NCBI GenBank assembly: GCA_963556255.1
Contig: OY744606.1
Span: forward strand, 80,085,141-80,149,140
Origin: Allolobophora icterica
Taxonomy: Eukaryota > Annelida > Clitellata > Crassiclitellata > Lumbricidae
Length of the DNA stretch: 64,000 nt
Direction of reading: 5' to 3'
Shown: piece by piece, positions 11,531 to 24,216 of the stretch
Numbering within the stretch: position 1 is the stretch's first letter
Layout: every line of letters begins with the position of its first letter
The notes under the pieces: generated by a model
Database searches by the model: none
Told to the model about the DNA's origin: nothing
What the model saw: the letters and a program-made list of their open reading frames with translations, nothing else
Translations under genes and position numbers: made by a program

Positions 11531-11871
11531 TATGGGCAGTTGGCAGCGCAATGTCATTAGATGTCGGTACAAATATTTTAAGTTCGTATATGGTATGATA
11601 TAGGACATAATTATATATTAAAAATGCCGTTGTTATACATCAATTCATTTTCATATAACTTTCGTCATAAGTTTTCTTTCGTTTATTTCTTTATTATTTA
11701 TCCTCGACCGCGCTGCTACTGTTCTTATAAGGCAATGATATCACTTAAAAGAGGCGTGTAATTATTATGAACAATTCTCAGCAATTAAGTATGACAGAAT
11801 ACAGTCTAATACGCACTTAACGTAGGCCTATGTAGGATCATCGAACGAATATGTGATCAGAGGGACGATTT

Positions 11872-11920
11872 TAGAGTTTAATAACATCTTATAGCGACAA
11901 AGGTCGTTGACATCGTTTTC
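11872..11920 (-). repeat. Y-family copy, reversed
   Basis: GTTTAATAACATCTTATAGC followed by GACAAAGGTCGTTGACATCG. Confidence 0.6.
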
Positions 11921-12207
11921 TTTGTTTCACGCCATTCTTTGTTTTACGAAATGATCATGAGGAAAATGAGGAAAACATTTATAGTCAGAATGTTATTCAC
12001 TTATTAATTTATCCTGATGTATGTATGCTGATGCTTGTTAACCAGAGTGCTGTTTGGAAGCTGTTTAAAATTTATTAAAGAATGTACTCATGGGCGGCGA
12101 TCTAGGGGGGACATGTCCCCGCCACCTTTAAGAGTGGGGGGACACTCTATGCATTTGTCCCCCCCACATTTTGAAGGAGAGAGATACTTGGTGGTGGGAG
12201 GCAGAGG

Positions 12208-12403
12208 CAGGGCCGTGGCCAGGATTTTGTTTTGGGGGTGTTTTCAGTTTCGGGGGGTGTTTTCTCGTCCTTAAGCAAGCTGACTTACAACCGAGTCAAT
12301 CGACCAAAGGGTACGTAGTTAATAAATCCATTATTTCATTTTTACATTATTTAATTTCGGGAGGTGTTTAAACACCAAAAACACCCCCCTAGCTACGGCC
12401 TTG
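12208..12403. mobile_element. hAT MITE with CAGGGCCGT-type ends
   Basis: The left end CAGGGCCGTGGCCA pairs with the right end TAGCTACGGCCTTG (inverse CAAGGCCGTAGCTA). It is flanked by a perfect 8-bp duplication ggcagagg (12200-12207, 12404-12411). Inner arms are G-rich on the left and C-rich on the right. No coding capacity. Confidence 0.85.
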
Positions 12404-12429
12404 GGCAGAGGTGCAGACGGCAATACGAA

Positions 12430-13850
12430 GCAATAAGACCGCCTACAAGAACTGACAGATGAATCGACACGATGATGGACGGAGAGCAGAATACAAGGCA
12501 ACCTGTCTGGAAGCTAAAAGGTCTGTGGCAATAGCCAAAAATAGGGCGTTACAACATATGTACCAGGAGCTAGACACCAAAGAAGGGGAGGGCAAGATAT
12601 ATAAAATAGCAAGGGCAAGACAAAGAAGTCGACAAGATAAACAGTCAGTAAATGTTATTAAGGACAAGAATGGTAAAATACTCATCGATGAGGAGGCAAT
12701 CAGATCCAGATGGAAAACATACTTCGAGGAACTGCTAAATGAAGAAAACCCAAGGGAGTCTCTACAGGAGACCAACCCTGTAGCAGGACCAGAGATGGAG
12801 ATCACCTATAAAGAGACTGAGACAGCAATTGCAATGATGAAGAACAACAAGGCACCGGGGCCATCTGAAATGACGGCCGAAATGTTTAAGGCACTGGAAC
12901 AAAATGGGGTTGAATGGTTATATAATAATATTTATTCTTTAATTAAGCGCCTGCAAACGCACTGCGCTGTACATGTACATGTTATGCGATAAACCTTAAC
13001 TACTAACAGAACAGACAGCCTGCAATACACGGCGCAAATTGCAGCCTACAAAGCATGTCCGCCTATGGGACTCGATCTCTGTACCTCTCGCACTCTACGC
13101 CAGATGTTATCCAATGCGCTATCGGGCATCTTAAACAACTTCATGAAGCAGGAAAAACTACCTCAAGGTTTGAAAGAAAGTGAAATCCTAGCGTTAAATA
13201 TAACTATACAAGCAGAATGGAGATGTGCTGGAATGCGGGAATTACAGAGGAATCAAATTGTTGGAGGTCGGACTGAAGGTGTATGAAAAGATCATTGAGA
13301 GGCGTATCAGAGAGCGGGTTGAGCTACATGACAACCAGTTTGGCTTCAGGCCAGGGAGGGTACAATAGATGCAGTGTTCATACTGAGACAGGTACAGGAA
13401 AAGGTTTTAGAAGGAAACAACAAAAGATACTGGACCTTCGTGGATATGGAAAAAGCTTTTGATAGAGTTCCAAGGGATGTCGTTTACTGGAGTTTGAGGA
13501 AGAAGGGAGTCTCGGAGGTAATTGTGCGCTTGGTAAATGTATGAAGGTGCAAGAACAACAGTGAGGAGCAGTATAGGCAACACAGGAGAATTCGAGATAC
13601 GAGTGGGTGTACATCAAGGATCGTGCCTGAGTCCTCTACTGTTTATTATTGTGATGGATGCAATATCAGAACATGTTAGGAGAGAGGTACCTTGGGACAT
13701 GCTGTATGCGGATGATCTTATACTGGCGGACGATGCAGAGGCGAAGATGCAAGCACGTTTTACAGACTGGCAGATGGCAGTGGAGAGCAAGGGTCTTAAG
13801 ATAAACATCAATAAGACAGAAACCATGGTCTGCTCAAAAACAACGCATTT
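12430..13850 (+). pseudogene. RTE-like LINE reverse transcriptase, broken
   Basis: The N-side piece (12459-12917) reads KIARARQRSRQDK...GKILIDEEAIRSRWKTYFEELL...NNKAPGPSEM, the linker before RT fingers in RTE-type LINEs. After a 220-bp SINE insertion it resumes at about 13138. It continues with RERVELHDNQFGFRPGR, FVDMEKAFDRVPRDV (about 13440), GVHQGSCLSPLLF (about 13605) and YADDLILADDAEAK (about 13703). Several frame changes and stops separate these blocks and the endonuclease domain is absent. It is an older family than the intact LINE next door. Confidence 0.8.
12918..13137 (-). mobile_element. SINE inserted in the LINE
   Basis: On the - strand it starts with GATAGCGCATTGGATAACA (A-box-like), continues with GATCGAGTCCC (B-box-like) and ends with GCGCAGTGCGTTTGC and an AT-rich tail. 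It splits the LINE coding sequence between NGVEW and NNFMKQEKLP, so it landed after the LINE was in place. Confidence 0.6.
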
Positions 13851-13859
13851 GACTTTACC

Positions 13860-14225
13860 CTCCCCCTTTGCGGACGTCCGCACGCCTAAGCCTGTTTTTA
13901 AAGTCGTCATAATTTGTTTTAAAATTATTCCACAGTTCATGTGCACGTTTAAATGACAGGTCGGGTTTCATATCGCAGGATGTGCAGTAATAAAAGACTC
14001 TTTAAAGTCGCAGTAAAGGTTATTCCATGCATGAGGTTTTTTATTCAATCACTTCACTGATATTTCGATTTTCGGGGAAGGTTGAAACAAGGTGCTGTTT
14101 AAAAAACTATTAAATGTAAAAGTTTAGATGCGGACGTCCGCACTGGTCATAACACCCTCTCCTGTCCGCATTTCGATTACCCCTCCCTACCCCTTCATAG
14201 CGGACGTCCTTTATGGATGACCTTA
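13860..14225. mobile_element. possible non-autonomous DNA element
   Basis: The palindrome GCGGACGTCCGC occurs at 13872-13883 and again at about 14130-14141. The right end AGCGGACGTCCTTTATGGATGACC resembles the TTACGTAA..ATGGATGACC end of the MITE at 20797-21255. A matching left terminus was not found. Confidence 0.35.
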
Positions 14226-14235
14226 GAGCGTTCGT

Positions 14236-14352
14236 CTTAAACACCTTTAACACGGTGTGAACAATGCTATATAAATATGGGATACCGTCCCGGTTACCTC
14301 GATCGCTCTCCTTCGACACCTTAAAATGGCGTTAAACTGACCTATATAAATG
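14236..14352 (+). repeat. two X modules in tandem
   Basis: AACACCTTTAACACGG with GCTATATAAATATGG (14236-14279), then CGACACCTTAAAATGG with CTATATAAATGGG (14312-14354), about 76 bp apart. Confidence 0.7.
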
Positions 14353-14439
14353 GGACGCGGTAGGTGATTAGTGTTCATATCATGTGATGATTTTCGGGGT
14401 GTTAAATGAGTGTTTATGGGACATTGTATACGATTGAGG

Positions 14440-14603
14440 CGTTGGGTGGTTGTAAGTGGGACAATGCATACGATTAAGTACGGGTTCGATCCTACTCCCT
14501 GGGACGGTTAATGTGTAGTGACCTTGAGCAATCCTTCACTAACAGTTGCTCAGCGCCATCAGTTGATGCTACGCCATAAGTTAGTGGTGCTTAATAAATA
14601 CGT
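14440..14603 (+). mobile_element. tRNA-SINE remnant interrupted by the LINE
   Basis: B box CGGGTTCGATCC (14481-14492), then CCTTGAGCAATCCTTCACT as in the SINEs at 19.6 and 20.5 kb (CTTGGGCAAGTCCTTCACT). Its AT-rich tail contains the LINE target site, and the (AAT)n tail appears to resume on the other side of the LINE at 17613. Confidence 0.6.
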
Positions 14604-17599
14604 CTTCTTTGGTTCTCTGCCCTTAGGCAGGTTCGTATGTCCAACGGCGCCATTCCTCTCGATGTTGAGCTTCCGCTTTCATCTGTCTGTAGCCGTCCCT
14701 CTTCATTGTCCAGTCTAGGAACATCGTTCTTGGTCTTCCTCTTGTCTTTTTCCCTTCCATTCTACCCTCGATGATATCTCGTAGCAGGGAATTTCCTCTC
14801 ATTATATGGCCAATCCATCTTCTTTGACGCTCTCTGATTGTCCTCATCATGGATCTCTCCTCTTCCACCATTTGCAGTACTTCGTCATTTGTCTTGTGCT
14901 CTGTCCAGCTGATTCTCTCCATTCTACGCCATATCCACATTTCGAAGGCTTCTATCCTTTTGATGTCCTCCCCTCTTATAGTCCACGTTTCAGATCCGTA
15001 TAGAACCACACTCCATACCAGCGTCTTAACCATTCGCTTCTTCAGATTCCTATTTAATTTTCCTCTCAAGAGCTCCTTTCTTTTATAGAAAGCATCTTTT
15101 CCCATGGCTATTCTTCTTTTTATCTCCGTATGGCACTTCACATCCCTCGTGACCATACTTCCTAGGTAACAGAATCTCTCAACTTGTTCGATGACCACTC
15201 CATTTACGGTTATTCTAACTTCTTTTTCTTCTCTTTTGCTTATCCTCATGACCTTTGTCTTCTTGGTATTTATTTTCATTTCGTATTCTGCTGAGATCAT
15301 ATTCAGGCGATCCATCATTCTCTGCAGTCCTTTTTGGCTTCTTGCTAACATTGCCTGATCATCCGCAAATCTCAGCGCTTTCACCAACATACCCCCAACC
15401 TTTATTCCCTCGTTCACTTCTTCCATCGCCTCCCGTACAAGCTCTTCGATGTAGATGTTGAAGAGTATTGGAGAGAGCGGGCATCCTTGCCTCACTCCTC
15501 TGCCTATTCTTCCCGGCTCTGAGTATTCACCATCTATTCTTATTTTTACTTTCTGTCCCATGTACAGGTTTCCAATAAGTCTTCGTTCTTTCCAATCCAC
15601 CCCTATTTTTCGTAATGCATGCATTAATTTCCTCCAATCCACCCTATCGAAAGCCTTCTCATAGTCGACGAAACACACATAGACGTCCTGGCCATGCTGG
15701 AGGCTTCTTTCCGCTAGTATCCTCACTGCTGCAATTGCATCTCTTGTTCCTCTTCCCTTTCTAAAACCAAATTGATCCTCCCCCAAGCAGTCATCTGTTT
15801 CTGCCTTTGCTTGCAGTCTCTTCGTGATAACTCTTAGTAGAATCTTGGATGCATGTGTGAGGAGGCTTATAGTTCGGTGGTCTTCACATGTTGTTGCATT
15901 TGGCTTTTTCTTGAGCGGGATCAATATAGTCTGTAGGAAATCTTCCGGCCAAACTCCTGTGTTATATATGTCTTGGCATAACCGCACTAGTTCTGTCATT
16001 GCCTTCTCTCCCAGGTTCCTCAGTATTTCAATTGGGATATTATCTATTCCTTCTGCTTTGTTGTTTTTCATATCACTGATAGCTGCCAGAACCTCCTCCC
16101 TTAATATGTCCGGTCCTATGTTATCGGTACTTGGTGTTTGTTCTTCCCCGAGATCTTCTTGGCTACTTTTTCCCATATATAAATCCTCAACATATTCCTT
16201 CCATCTTTTCCTGATATCGTCTGCGTCCTCTAGCAACTTGCCATCCTTGTCCTTGATTGCGCTTCCGCCACCCATATTCTTCTTATTTGTCAGTGTTTTG
16301 ACCTTTCCATATACCAGGTCGTGTCTTCCTCGATTCTGTAGCATCTCTAGCTCCTTACACTGCTCTTCCCACCAATCCTCTCTTGCCTTATCTGTTGTTC
16401 TTCTTAGTTGATTATTCAGCCTTTTGTATTCACTCCTTGCCTCTTCTGTGCTCTGGTGTTTCCATTTTCTTCTTTCTTCCATATCCCTGAGCATCTCCGT
16501 TGTAACCCATGGCTTGCGCGGTCCTGTACCCATCTGGAACCCCACAGTCTTTGTCGTTTCCTCAATCACGATCTCCTTCAGACTCCTCCACCTTTCATCT
16601 GTTGTTATCTCCGTACTCAACTCCACCACCCGTTCTTCTATATTTTCTGAGAGTTCGTTACTCTTTGTTTGCATTATTTCTCTATTCCATTTCTGTTTAA
16701 CTATCCTTTGCTTCTTTATGAACTTAAGTCGGAGATGTATTGTCATGGCAACCAGGTTATGGTCTGTGTCTGCATCGGCTCCTGGGAGAGTTCTTGAGTT
16801 CTTGACACTGTTTCTGTACCTTTGTCTGATCATGATGTAGTCCAGTTGGTATCTTGCTCCATCTCCCGGTGCCTTCCATGTGTATCTTCGCCGCTTTTCC
16901 TGTTGGAACCAAGTATTTGTTACCATGAGTTTTTGTCTCTTGCAGAATTCCACCAGCTTTTCTCCTCTTTCATTTCTGTTCCCCAGTCCATATTTTCCTG
17001 TAGCCTCTTCCTGTTCTTTTTCACCAACTGTTGCATTCCAATCTCCCATGACAATCACATAATCTTTGCCTTTGATGTCTCTAAGCCTTTCCTCTATCAT
17101 CTCGTATATGTCGTCCACCTCCTCCTCCTCGTGTGCTGATGTTGGCATATACACTTGTATTATTGTTATGTCGACTGGGTGTGCTTGCAATGTCACTATG
17201 AGCATTCTATCCTCACGTCTCTCCACCGTTGATACGCATTTGGCGACTCTCTCCGACAGCAAGATAGCCACACCATTTTGACTCTTCTCTCCTCCAGTGT
17301 ATATCACCCTAATGCCGTCACTCATGAAGTCTCCTCCCTCTTTCCACCTGACCTCCGACAGGCCCAAAATGTCCAAACCTGCTCTCTTCATCTCTCTCAC
17401 GACATTAGCCAACTTTCCCGGTCTCAGCATCGTTCTTACATTCCATGTTCCTATTTTTAACTTTTCTTTTTCTTTTAAGGTTTTCGCTGGATGACGACCG
17501 AGGGAGCCTTGTCCCCACCTGCCGAACGCGACTCTTTCCAGTATCTGGATTGAATCGTTCACGTTGTTCACTGAATTCTTTTCTGGCGTCATTTTACAT
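14604..17599 (-). mobile_element. complete or near-complete EN/RT non-LTR retrotransposon (RTE-like)
   Basis: A 13-bp target duplication ttaataaatacgt flanks it exactly (14591-14603 and 17600-17612). One ORF fills almost all 2996 bp. Only 7 bp precede the ATG and about 19 bp follow the stop. The 3' end GGGCAG...GAAG carries a small hairpin CTGCC-TAAG-GGCAG overlapping the last codons and the stop. The intact ORF, clean duplication and extreme compactness suggest a young copy. The element may still be slightly 5'-truncated. Confidence 0.85.
14623..17592 (-). CDS. endonuclease-reverse transcriptase of the LINE
   Basis: A 989-residue protein if started at the ATG 17590-17592. Opening the frame further upstream only adds poly-Tyr from a microsatellite, which I exclude. 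The apurinic-type endonuclease starts at GTWNVRTM (residues 48-55). It goes on through LGLSEVRW (about 76-83) and MGDWNATVG (about 185) to TDHNLV (about 275). The RT shows [41 protein letters not shown] and the catalytic FADDQAML (about 742-749). The C-terminus has the RTE-type [20 protein letters not shown] segment and [15 protein letters not shown]. All catalytic signatures look present, so the enzyme may be functional. It would nick DNA and copy its own RNA at the target. Clade assignment (RTE superfamily) is from overall motif style. Confidence 0.92.
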   Translation of the reverse strand: MTPEKNSVNNVNDSIQILERVAFGRWGQGSLGRHPAKTLKEKEKLKIGTWNVRTMLRPGKLANVVREMKRAGLDILGLSEVRWKEGGDFMSDGIRVIYTGGEKSQNGVAILLSERVAKCVSTVERREDRMLIVTLQAHPVDITIIQVYMPTSAHEEEEVDDIYEMIEERLRDIKGKDYVIVMGDWNATVGEKEQEEATGKYGLGNRNERGEKLVEFCKRQKLMVTNTWFQQEKRRRYTWKAPGDGARYQLDYIMIRQRYRNSVKNSRTLPGADADTDHNLVAMTIHLRLKFIKKQRIVKQKWNREIMQTKSNELSENIEERVVELSTEITTDERWRSLKEIVIEETTKTVGFQMGTGPRKPWVTTEMLRDMEERRKWKHQSTEEARSEYKRLNNQLRRTTDKAREDWWEEQCKELEMLQNRGRHDLVYGKVKTLTNKKNMGGGSAIKDKDGKLLEDADDIRKRWKEYVEDLYMGKSSQEDLGEEQTPSTDNIGPDILREEVLAAISDMKNNKAEGIDNIPIEILRNLGEKAMTELVRLCQDIYNTGVWPEDFLQTILIPLKKKPNATTCEDHRTISLLTHASKILLRVITKRLQAKAETDDCLGEDQFGFRKGRGTRDAIAAVRILAERSLQHGQDVYVCFVDYEKAFDRVDWRKLMHALRKIGVDWKERRLIGNLYMGQKVKIRIDGEYSEPGRIGRGVRQGCPLSPILFNIYIEELVREAMEEVNEGIKVGGMLVKALRFADDQAMLARSQKGLQRMMDRLNMISAEYEMKINTKKTKVMRISKREEKEVRITVNGVVIEQVERFCYLGSMVTRDVKCHTEIKRRIAMGKDAFYKRKELLRGKLNRNLKKRMVKTLVWSVVLYGSETWTIRGEDIKRIEAFEMWIWRRMERISWTEHKTNDEVLQMVEEERSMMRTIRERQRRWIGHIMRGNSLLRDIIEGRMEGKKTRGRPRTMFLDWTMKRDGYRQMKAEAQHREEWRRWTYEPA

Positions 17600-17612
17600 T
17601 TAATAAATACGT

Positions 17613-17817
<205 letters not shown>

Positions 17818-17894
17818 TGTCTTTATTTTCATACTCTTGAGGGATTATACTTACCTCGGGTAAAAATAATAATGACAGTAATGACAGTAAAAAT

Positions 17895-18056
17895 AGGATG
17901 GATGGACCGACGGACGGACGGATAAACGGACGGATAAATGGATGTATGGATGGATGTATGGATGGATGGATGGATGGATGGATGAATGGATGGATGGATG
18001 GATGGATGGATGGACGGACGGACGGACGAATGAACAGACGGACAAATGGATGGATT
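17895..18056. repeat. (GGAT)n microsatellite
   Basis: GGAT/GGAC tetranucleotides with scattered variants. Confidence 0.9.
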
Positions 18057-18340
18057 GATGTATATACGTATATTTGCATGCACGCACCTGTTGCTTTTGG
18101 GAAGTCCCTAATTTTCTAATAAAACAGTTTACAATACTCTTCATCTGACGACACCAAATGAACGTCGTTAGACACTTGTGCCGTTCATAATTAATAATCC
18201 AGTAATTATTACTGGATTTAAACATCTTTAAAACTGAATTATTAAAATTCTAATATGAGTTTTAACACTGTAACACAGAATAGCAACGTCGCCGTCAATT
18301 GCAGTCGCAAGATGTCGCGAACACTCCTGTAAAATTCACT
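18057..18340. other. no gene; degenerate X-like site
   Basis: AT-rich. AAACATCTTTAAAACTG at about 18217 is a weak X-module relative. Confidence 0.4.
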
Positions 18341-18378
18341 TTAGACACCTTTTTAACGTGTATCACCGGCTTTATAAT
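18341..18378 (+). repeat. X module
   Basis: TTAGACACCTTTTTAACGTG then CGGCTTTATAATT. Confidence 0.6.
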
Positions 18379-18842
18379 TAACATCAGTTGCGGAATAATA
18401 TTATTGCCATTTCATCCTTGCACACAACGGTATCAATTGTACTGGAATATAAGACAACGAAAAAGTGTGGCAGGACCACCAAAAGTAGAGCATCATGGAT
18501 CGGAGAAGAAGGCTGATTCCACAATGAAGGGCCAATGCTAACAAAGGAACGAGACTGGGCCATGGCTGTTCTCAGAGAACAAAAATTAATTAGTCAAGTC
18601 GATCAGAGAAACGACCATGGGGAAGGGAACCAGCTGTGGCGGGAAAACAGACTGAGGCACAGAGGTATTTAGGAGCAAGTCCCAGGTAAGATCGGCAAAT
18701 ATGGATGAATACCTTGATAGTTGGATACGAGCAGTAAGATGAAGCCAGTGAAGATGTTCAAGCATGAATGTGGAAATATATATGGGAGAAGCGTGGGTGA
18801 CGAGCGATTAGTCTGGCAGCTGCGTTAAGAACAAAATGGTGG

Positions 18843-18932
18843 TTGGATGGATGGATGGACGGCCGGATGGACGCATGGATGGATGGATGGATTGATGGAT
18901 GGATGGATGGATGGATGGACGCATGGATGGGT
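18843..18932. repeat. (GGAT)n microsatellite
   Basis: About 20 GGAT/GGAC units, 20 bp before the (CTGC)n block. Confidence 0.9.
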
Positions 18933-18950
18933 AAGGGAGGTCAGGAGATG

Positions 18951-19051
<101 letters not shown>

Positions 19052-19362
19052 TTATCTTCACTTCATCTTCACTTCATCTCTCCTCCGTCAGGTATGTACC
19101 AATGATGATGTCTGAACAAGATGTCGCCACTTCCCTTTGTCACCGACCGTCTTTACTGTAGTTCTCATGGCCACTCCTTGCGTCAAGAGCTACTCCTTAC
19201 ATTATCCATCGAAGTCTTCGTTCGTCCTCCGATACTCTTATTTTATATTATATACCTCTGTTTGACATCTTCACATTGTGCCTATTCGATGATACAAATG
19301 CGTTTAAAATGCACAGTATATTAAATGAAACGTGGTAAAGCACTTGAACCCATGGTTCTGTG

Positions 19363-19400
19363 TAAACACCTTTTAATCTGATTACAAAAGCACTATATAA
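19363..19400 (+). repeat. X module
   Basis: GTAAACACCTTTTAATCTG then GCACTATATAAGAG. Confidence 0.6.
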
Positions 19401-19620
19401 GAGTAATTTCGTTGTTTTAAACGTTTGCAAATCAGTCTACGCCAACAGGATATTATTATATAAATACTTTATAATGGTTTATGAGATGCCAGCTAGGTCA
19501 ACTTGATTTTCAAAAATACATTTCTAAGTTATTGAGGAATAAATGTCATTTATGTAAACATGAAATTTCTCTTTATAGCCAGTTAACAGTATATTATTTC
19601 ATGACGAAGTGCATATATAG

Positions 19621-19850
19621 GTGGGGCGTGGTGGCTCAGTGGTAAGTTCGGCGCCTTGTGACCGGAGGGTTGCAGGTTCGAATCCCACTCTAGCCGCTGC
19701 GTACGGACCTTGGGCAAGTCCTTCACTCGCAATTGCTCGTGGCGCTTCGGCGTGAAAATTCCGGCACAGTATCAAATGCTGTAGTCGGGAGCGCCTCTGA
19801 GTAGTAGTTGACTTCGAGAGGCGCTATAGAAATATCCGGAAAAAAAAATA
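19621..19850 (+). mobile_element. tRNA-derived SINE, copy 1
   Basis: A box TGGCTCAGTGGTAAGTTCGG (about 19630) and B box GGTTCGAATCC (about 19675) form a tRNA-like head. The body GCTCGTGGCGCTTCGGCGTG leads to the 3' stem-loop AGCGCCTCT...AGAGGCGCT and an A-rich end. The stem-loop is the one that ends the L2-like LINE at 34.64-35.17 kb. Confidence 0.88.
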
Positions 19851-20265
19851 TAGGCTAATTAGCGTAGTTACTAAAGGTCAAATTTTGTAGATAGATATTT
19901 TCGATGAATTATTTTAAATAGTTTTTTGTCATAGTAAAATCAGTATATAGGCCTATGGCACAGTAGGCCTACTGTTTTAATATTTGGTGTTCCTGTAGGG
20001 AAAGTATGAATAAGGGAAATATATTTATCCTTCGTATAATAATGAAACTGAAATTTAAACAATTATTGTATTACTTTAGCCAATTCATGCATACTTTGCA
20101 AAAGCTTATGAAACTTAGATTCAAGTGTGTTATCTTTCTTAACAGTTTAAAAGAGCACTATGTTAGCAACTTGCTTCGTTTAACGTGCATACTGTTTGTG
20201 AAATGCTTAATATTTGATGTTTGATGTAACGTCAACGGTCTTTGTTGCCATTTGTTGTAATGTAC

Positions 20266-20430
20266 TCTTTAAGCACCTCTAAATGCTTTAAAACTGATGT
20301 TATAAAATTGAAGCTTAATAAAAATTAATTAACGACTCAGTATAGAGCTGTATTATGCCATGAGAACGGTGAGTACTGCTTAGAATAATTACACACCTCT
20401 TTTAAATATGATTATCGCCTTATAATTTTA
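20266..20430 (+). repeat. degenerate X-Y-X stretch
   Basis: AAGCACCTCTAAATGC, then GCTGTATTATGCCATGAGAA CGGTGAG (Y start), then ACACACCTCTTTTAAAT. Upstream at 20228 is a Y end (ACGTCAACGGTCTTTGTTGC). The alternation suggests overlapping insertions of one composite family. Confidence 0.55.
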
Positions 20431-20506
20431 AGCAGCCGCAGCGCGACTATGTATTCGTTGACAATAAAATGGTACTAAGCTGTATTATGTCATAGGAATG
20501 AAGGCA

Positions 20507-20735
20507 CGTGGTGGCTCAGTGGTAAGTTCGGCGCCTTGTGACGGGAGGGTTGCAGGTTCGAATCCCACTCTAGCCGTAGGCGTACGAATCTTGGGCAAGT
20601 CCTTCACTCTCTATTGCTCGTGGCGCTTCGGCGTGAAAATTCCGGCACAGTATCAAATGCTGTAGTCGGGAGCGCCTCTGAGTAGTAGTTGACTTCGAGA
20701 GGCGCTATAGAAATATCCGAAATAAATTTTAAAAA
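20507..20735 (+). mobile_element. tRNA-derived SINE, copy 2
   Basis: Nearly identical to 19621-19850 along its whole length, with a few changes (GACGGGAGG for GACCGGAGG, GTAGGCGTACGAATC for CTGCGTACGGACC). The family was active recently. Confidence 0.88.
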
Positions 20736-20796
20736 TAAAATAAAAAATGAAAGACACCATTGAAAGGTGTCAAACAGAGCTGTACAATATCACTAA

Positions 20797-21255
20797 GGGG
20801 CCATCCACATATTACGTACGCAATGAGGGGGGAGGGGTCGGATTTAGGCGAGTTTGCGTACGGGTGCGGATGGGGGGTGGAGGTGGGACAAAATGTGTAC
20901 GTACGCAAAATAAATTTCTAATTATGACGTCCACATTAGCCTATTTATAACTCTGTTTTGTCCTATAGTCGTCCGATGGCATTTTATTACATTATATAAA
21001 AGCCATGTGCAGTTATTCTGTGCTGTGAATGAGACACCTATAATTTGTCTATATTGGCCCTCACTCATCCTTCAATCTGGCCTAAAATGCAGACAGTCGG
21101 GCTGCCTGGAGCTGTCGAGACACTTTCTGCAGCTGGTCTTGGGGGGGGGGATCCAGCGTACGTACGCAGGGGGTGTGGAAGAAAGTACGCTTGCGAACAG
21201 GGGGAGGGGATCCAATTTTCCCGGATTTTTGCTTACGTAATATATGGATGACCCC
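20797..21255. mobile_element. PIF/Harbinger-like MITE
   Basis: The left end GGGGCCATCCACATATTACG and right end TACGTAATATATGGATGACC CC are inverted copies with a few mismatches. Each side has TAA (20794-20796, 21256-21258), the 3-bp TWA duplication of PIF/Harbinger elements. Inside, TACGTACG-type palindromes and G-runs occur near both ends. No transposase ORF. Confidence 0.72.
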
Positions 21256-21433
21256 TAATGTCACATCATTTGAAGGAATATATCTAACATTGGCTATGAT
21301 ACACACAGTGACAAAATGAGGTCATATGATTATCTTTGTCTGGTCATGCCTAAATTAAGAACTGTTCTTGGTGAACGAGTTTTTTCGGTAGCTACTCCCT
21401 GCCAAATATTCCTATGTAGACACACAAACATGG

Positions 21434-21500
21434 TTGCCGATTGGTAAGAGCGCTCGCCTTAGACACCTTTTAATCGATGTCAAGCGATGTTATATAAAAA
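21434..21500 (+). repeat. X module with tRNA A-box-like head
   Basis: GCCGATTGGTAAGAGCGCTC directly precedes GCCTTAGACACCTTTTAATC, and TATATAAAAATG follows. This copy best shows that X lies just 3' of a tRNA-like A box. Confidence 0.7.
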
Positions 21501-21529
21501 TGATAGGGAGAATTAATGTTCGTCTTTAT

Positions 21530-22178
<649 letters not shown>

Positions 22179-22269
22179 CTCTGGTTCCTCGAACTCTATG
22201 GCAACCGTGCTGAATCCGGTTACCATGATAACACGACTGGGTGGGGTAGCAGGCACATTGTCGCAGATG

Positions 22270-22600
22270 TTGCCTTCCGTCATGAGGAGGAAGACAAGGA
22301 GGAGGAAGAAGGAGGATAAGAAGAGAGGGACAAGAAGAGGAAGACAAGGAGAAAGAAGATGTAGAGGAGGAAGGGGAGGAGAAGGATAAAGCAGAGCAGG
22401 AGGAAAAAGAAGAAGAGGAAGAGAAAGAAGAGAAAGAAAAGGAGAAAGAGGAGGAAGAAGAGGAGGAAGAGGAAGAGGAGGAAGAAGAGGAGAATAAGGA
22501 AGAAGAACGAAAAAAAGAGGAAGAGGATGAGGAGGAATAAGGGAAGAAGAGGAGGAAGAGAAGAGGTGGAGAAAGAGGAGAACGAGGAGGCTTTCTTTAG
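22270..22600. repeat. purine-only tract (AGG/AAG)
   Basis: Almost pure A/G on the + strand for more than 300 bp. Such tracts can form triplex DNA. Confidence 0.85.
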
Positions 22601-22784
22601 AAATGCAGTAATTCAGCGTCTTTCTGAAAGGTTCCCAGACTCAAAAGTCTTTCATCTGGTCATCTGCAGCTACCCGGCTGAGTGGGTGTTACGCGCAGCG
22701 TCTTATGGGTGGCCAGAAGATGGCGGTGGATTATTGGCATCGAAGCATGTACGTAACGTGACAATCCATCTAATTGGGACACGG

Positions 22785-22900
22785 CAGCCGATTGGTTAGA
22801 GCGGTCGAATTGTAAGGCCTGCTCCCCTGAGGATATCTCTATGTAGGGACCTCTAACAAGTCCTTCACTCATAATTGCGCGGCGCCATTGATTCATGCAT
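22785..22900 (+). mobile_element. tRNA-SINE fragment
   Basis: GCCGATTGGTTAGAGCGGTC (A-box type), then CCTCTAACAAGTCCTTCACTC, which parallels the SINE body at 19.7 kb. Confidence 0.5.
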
Positions 22901-22939
22901 TGTCATTAGATAGATGGTGATGGTTAATAATAATATTGA

Positions 22940-23960
<1,021 letters not shown>

Positions 23961-24003
23961 TAAAGATTTCTCTTTATCTGTTTCTTTATCTGCGAGAGAC
24001 TTT

Positions 24004-24216
<213 letters not shown>

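Noticed and set aside
19621..19700. Functional tRNA gene
   Set aside because: The A and B boxes are good, but the sequence continues into a conserved SINE body and a second near-identical copy exists at 20507.
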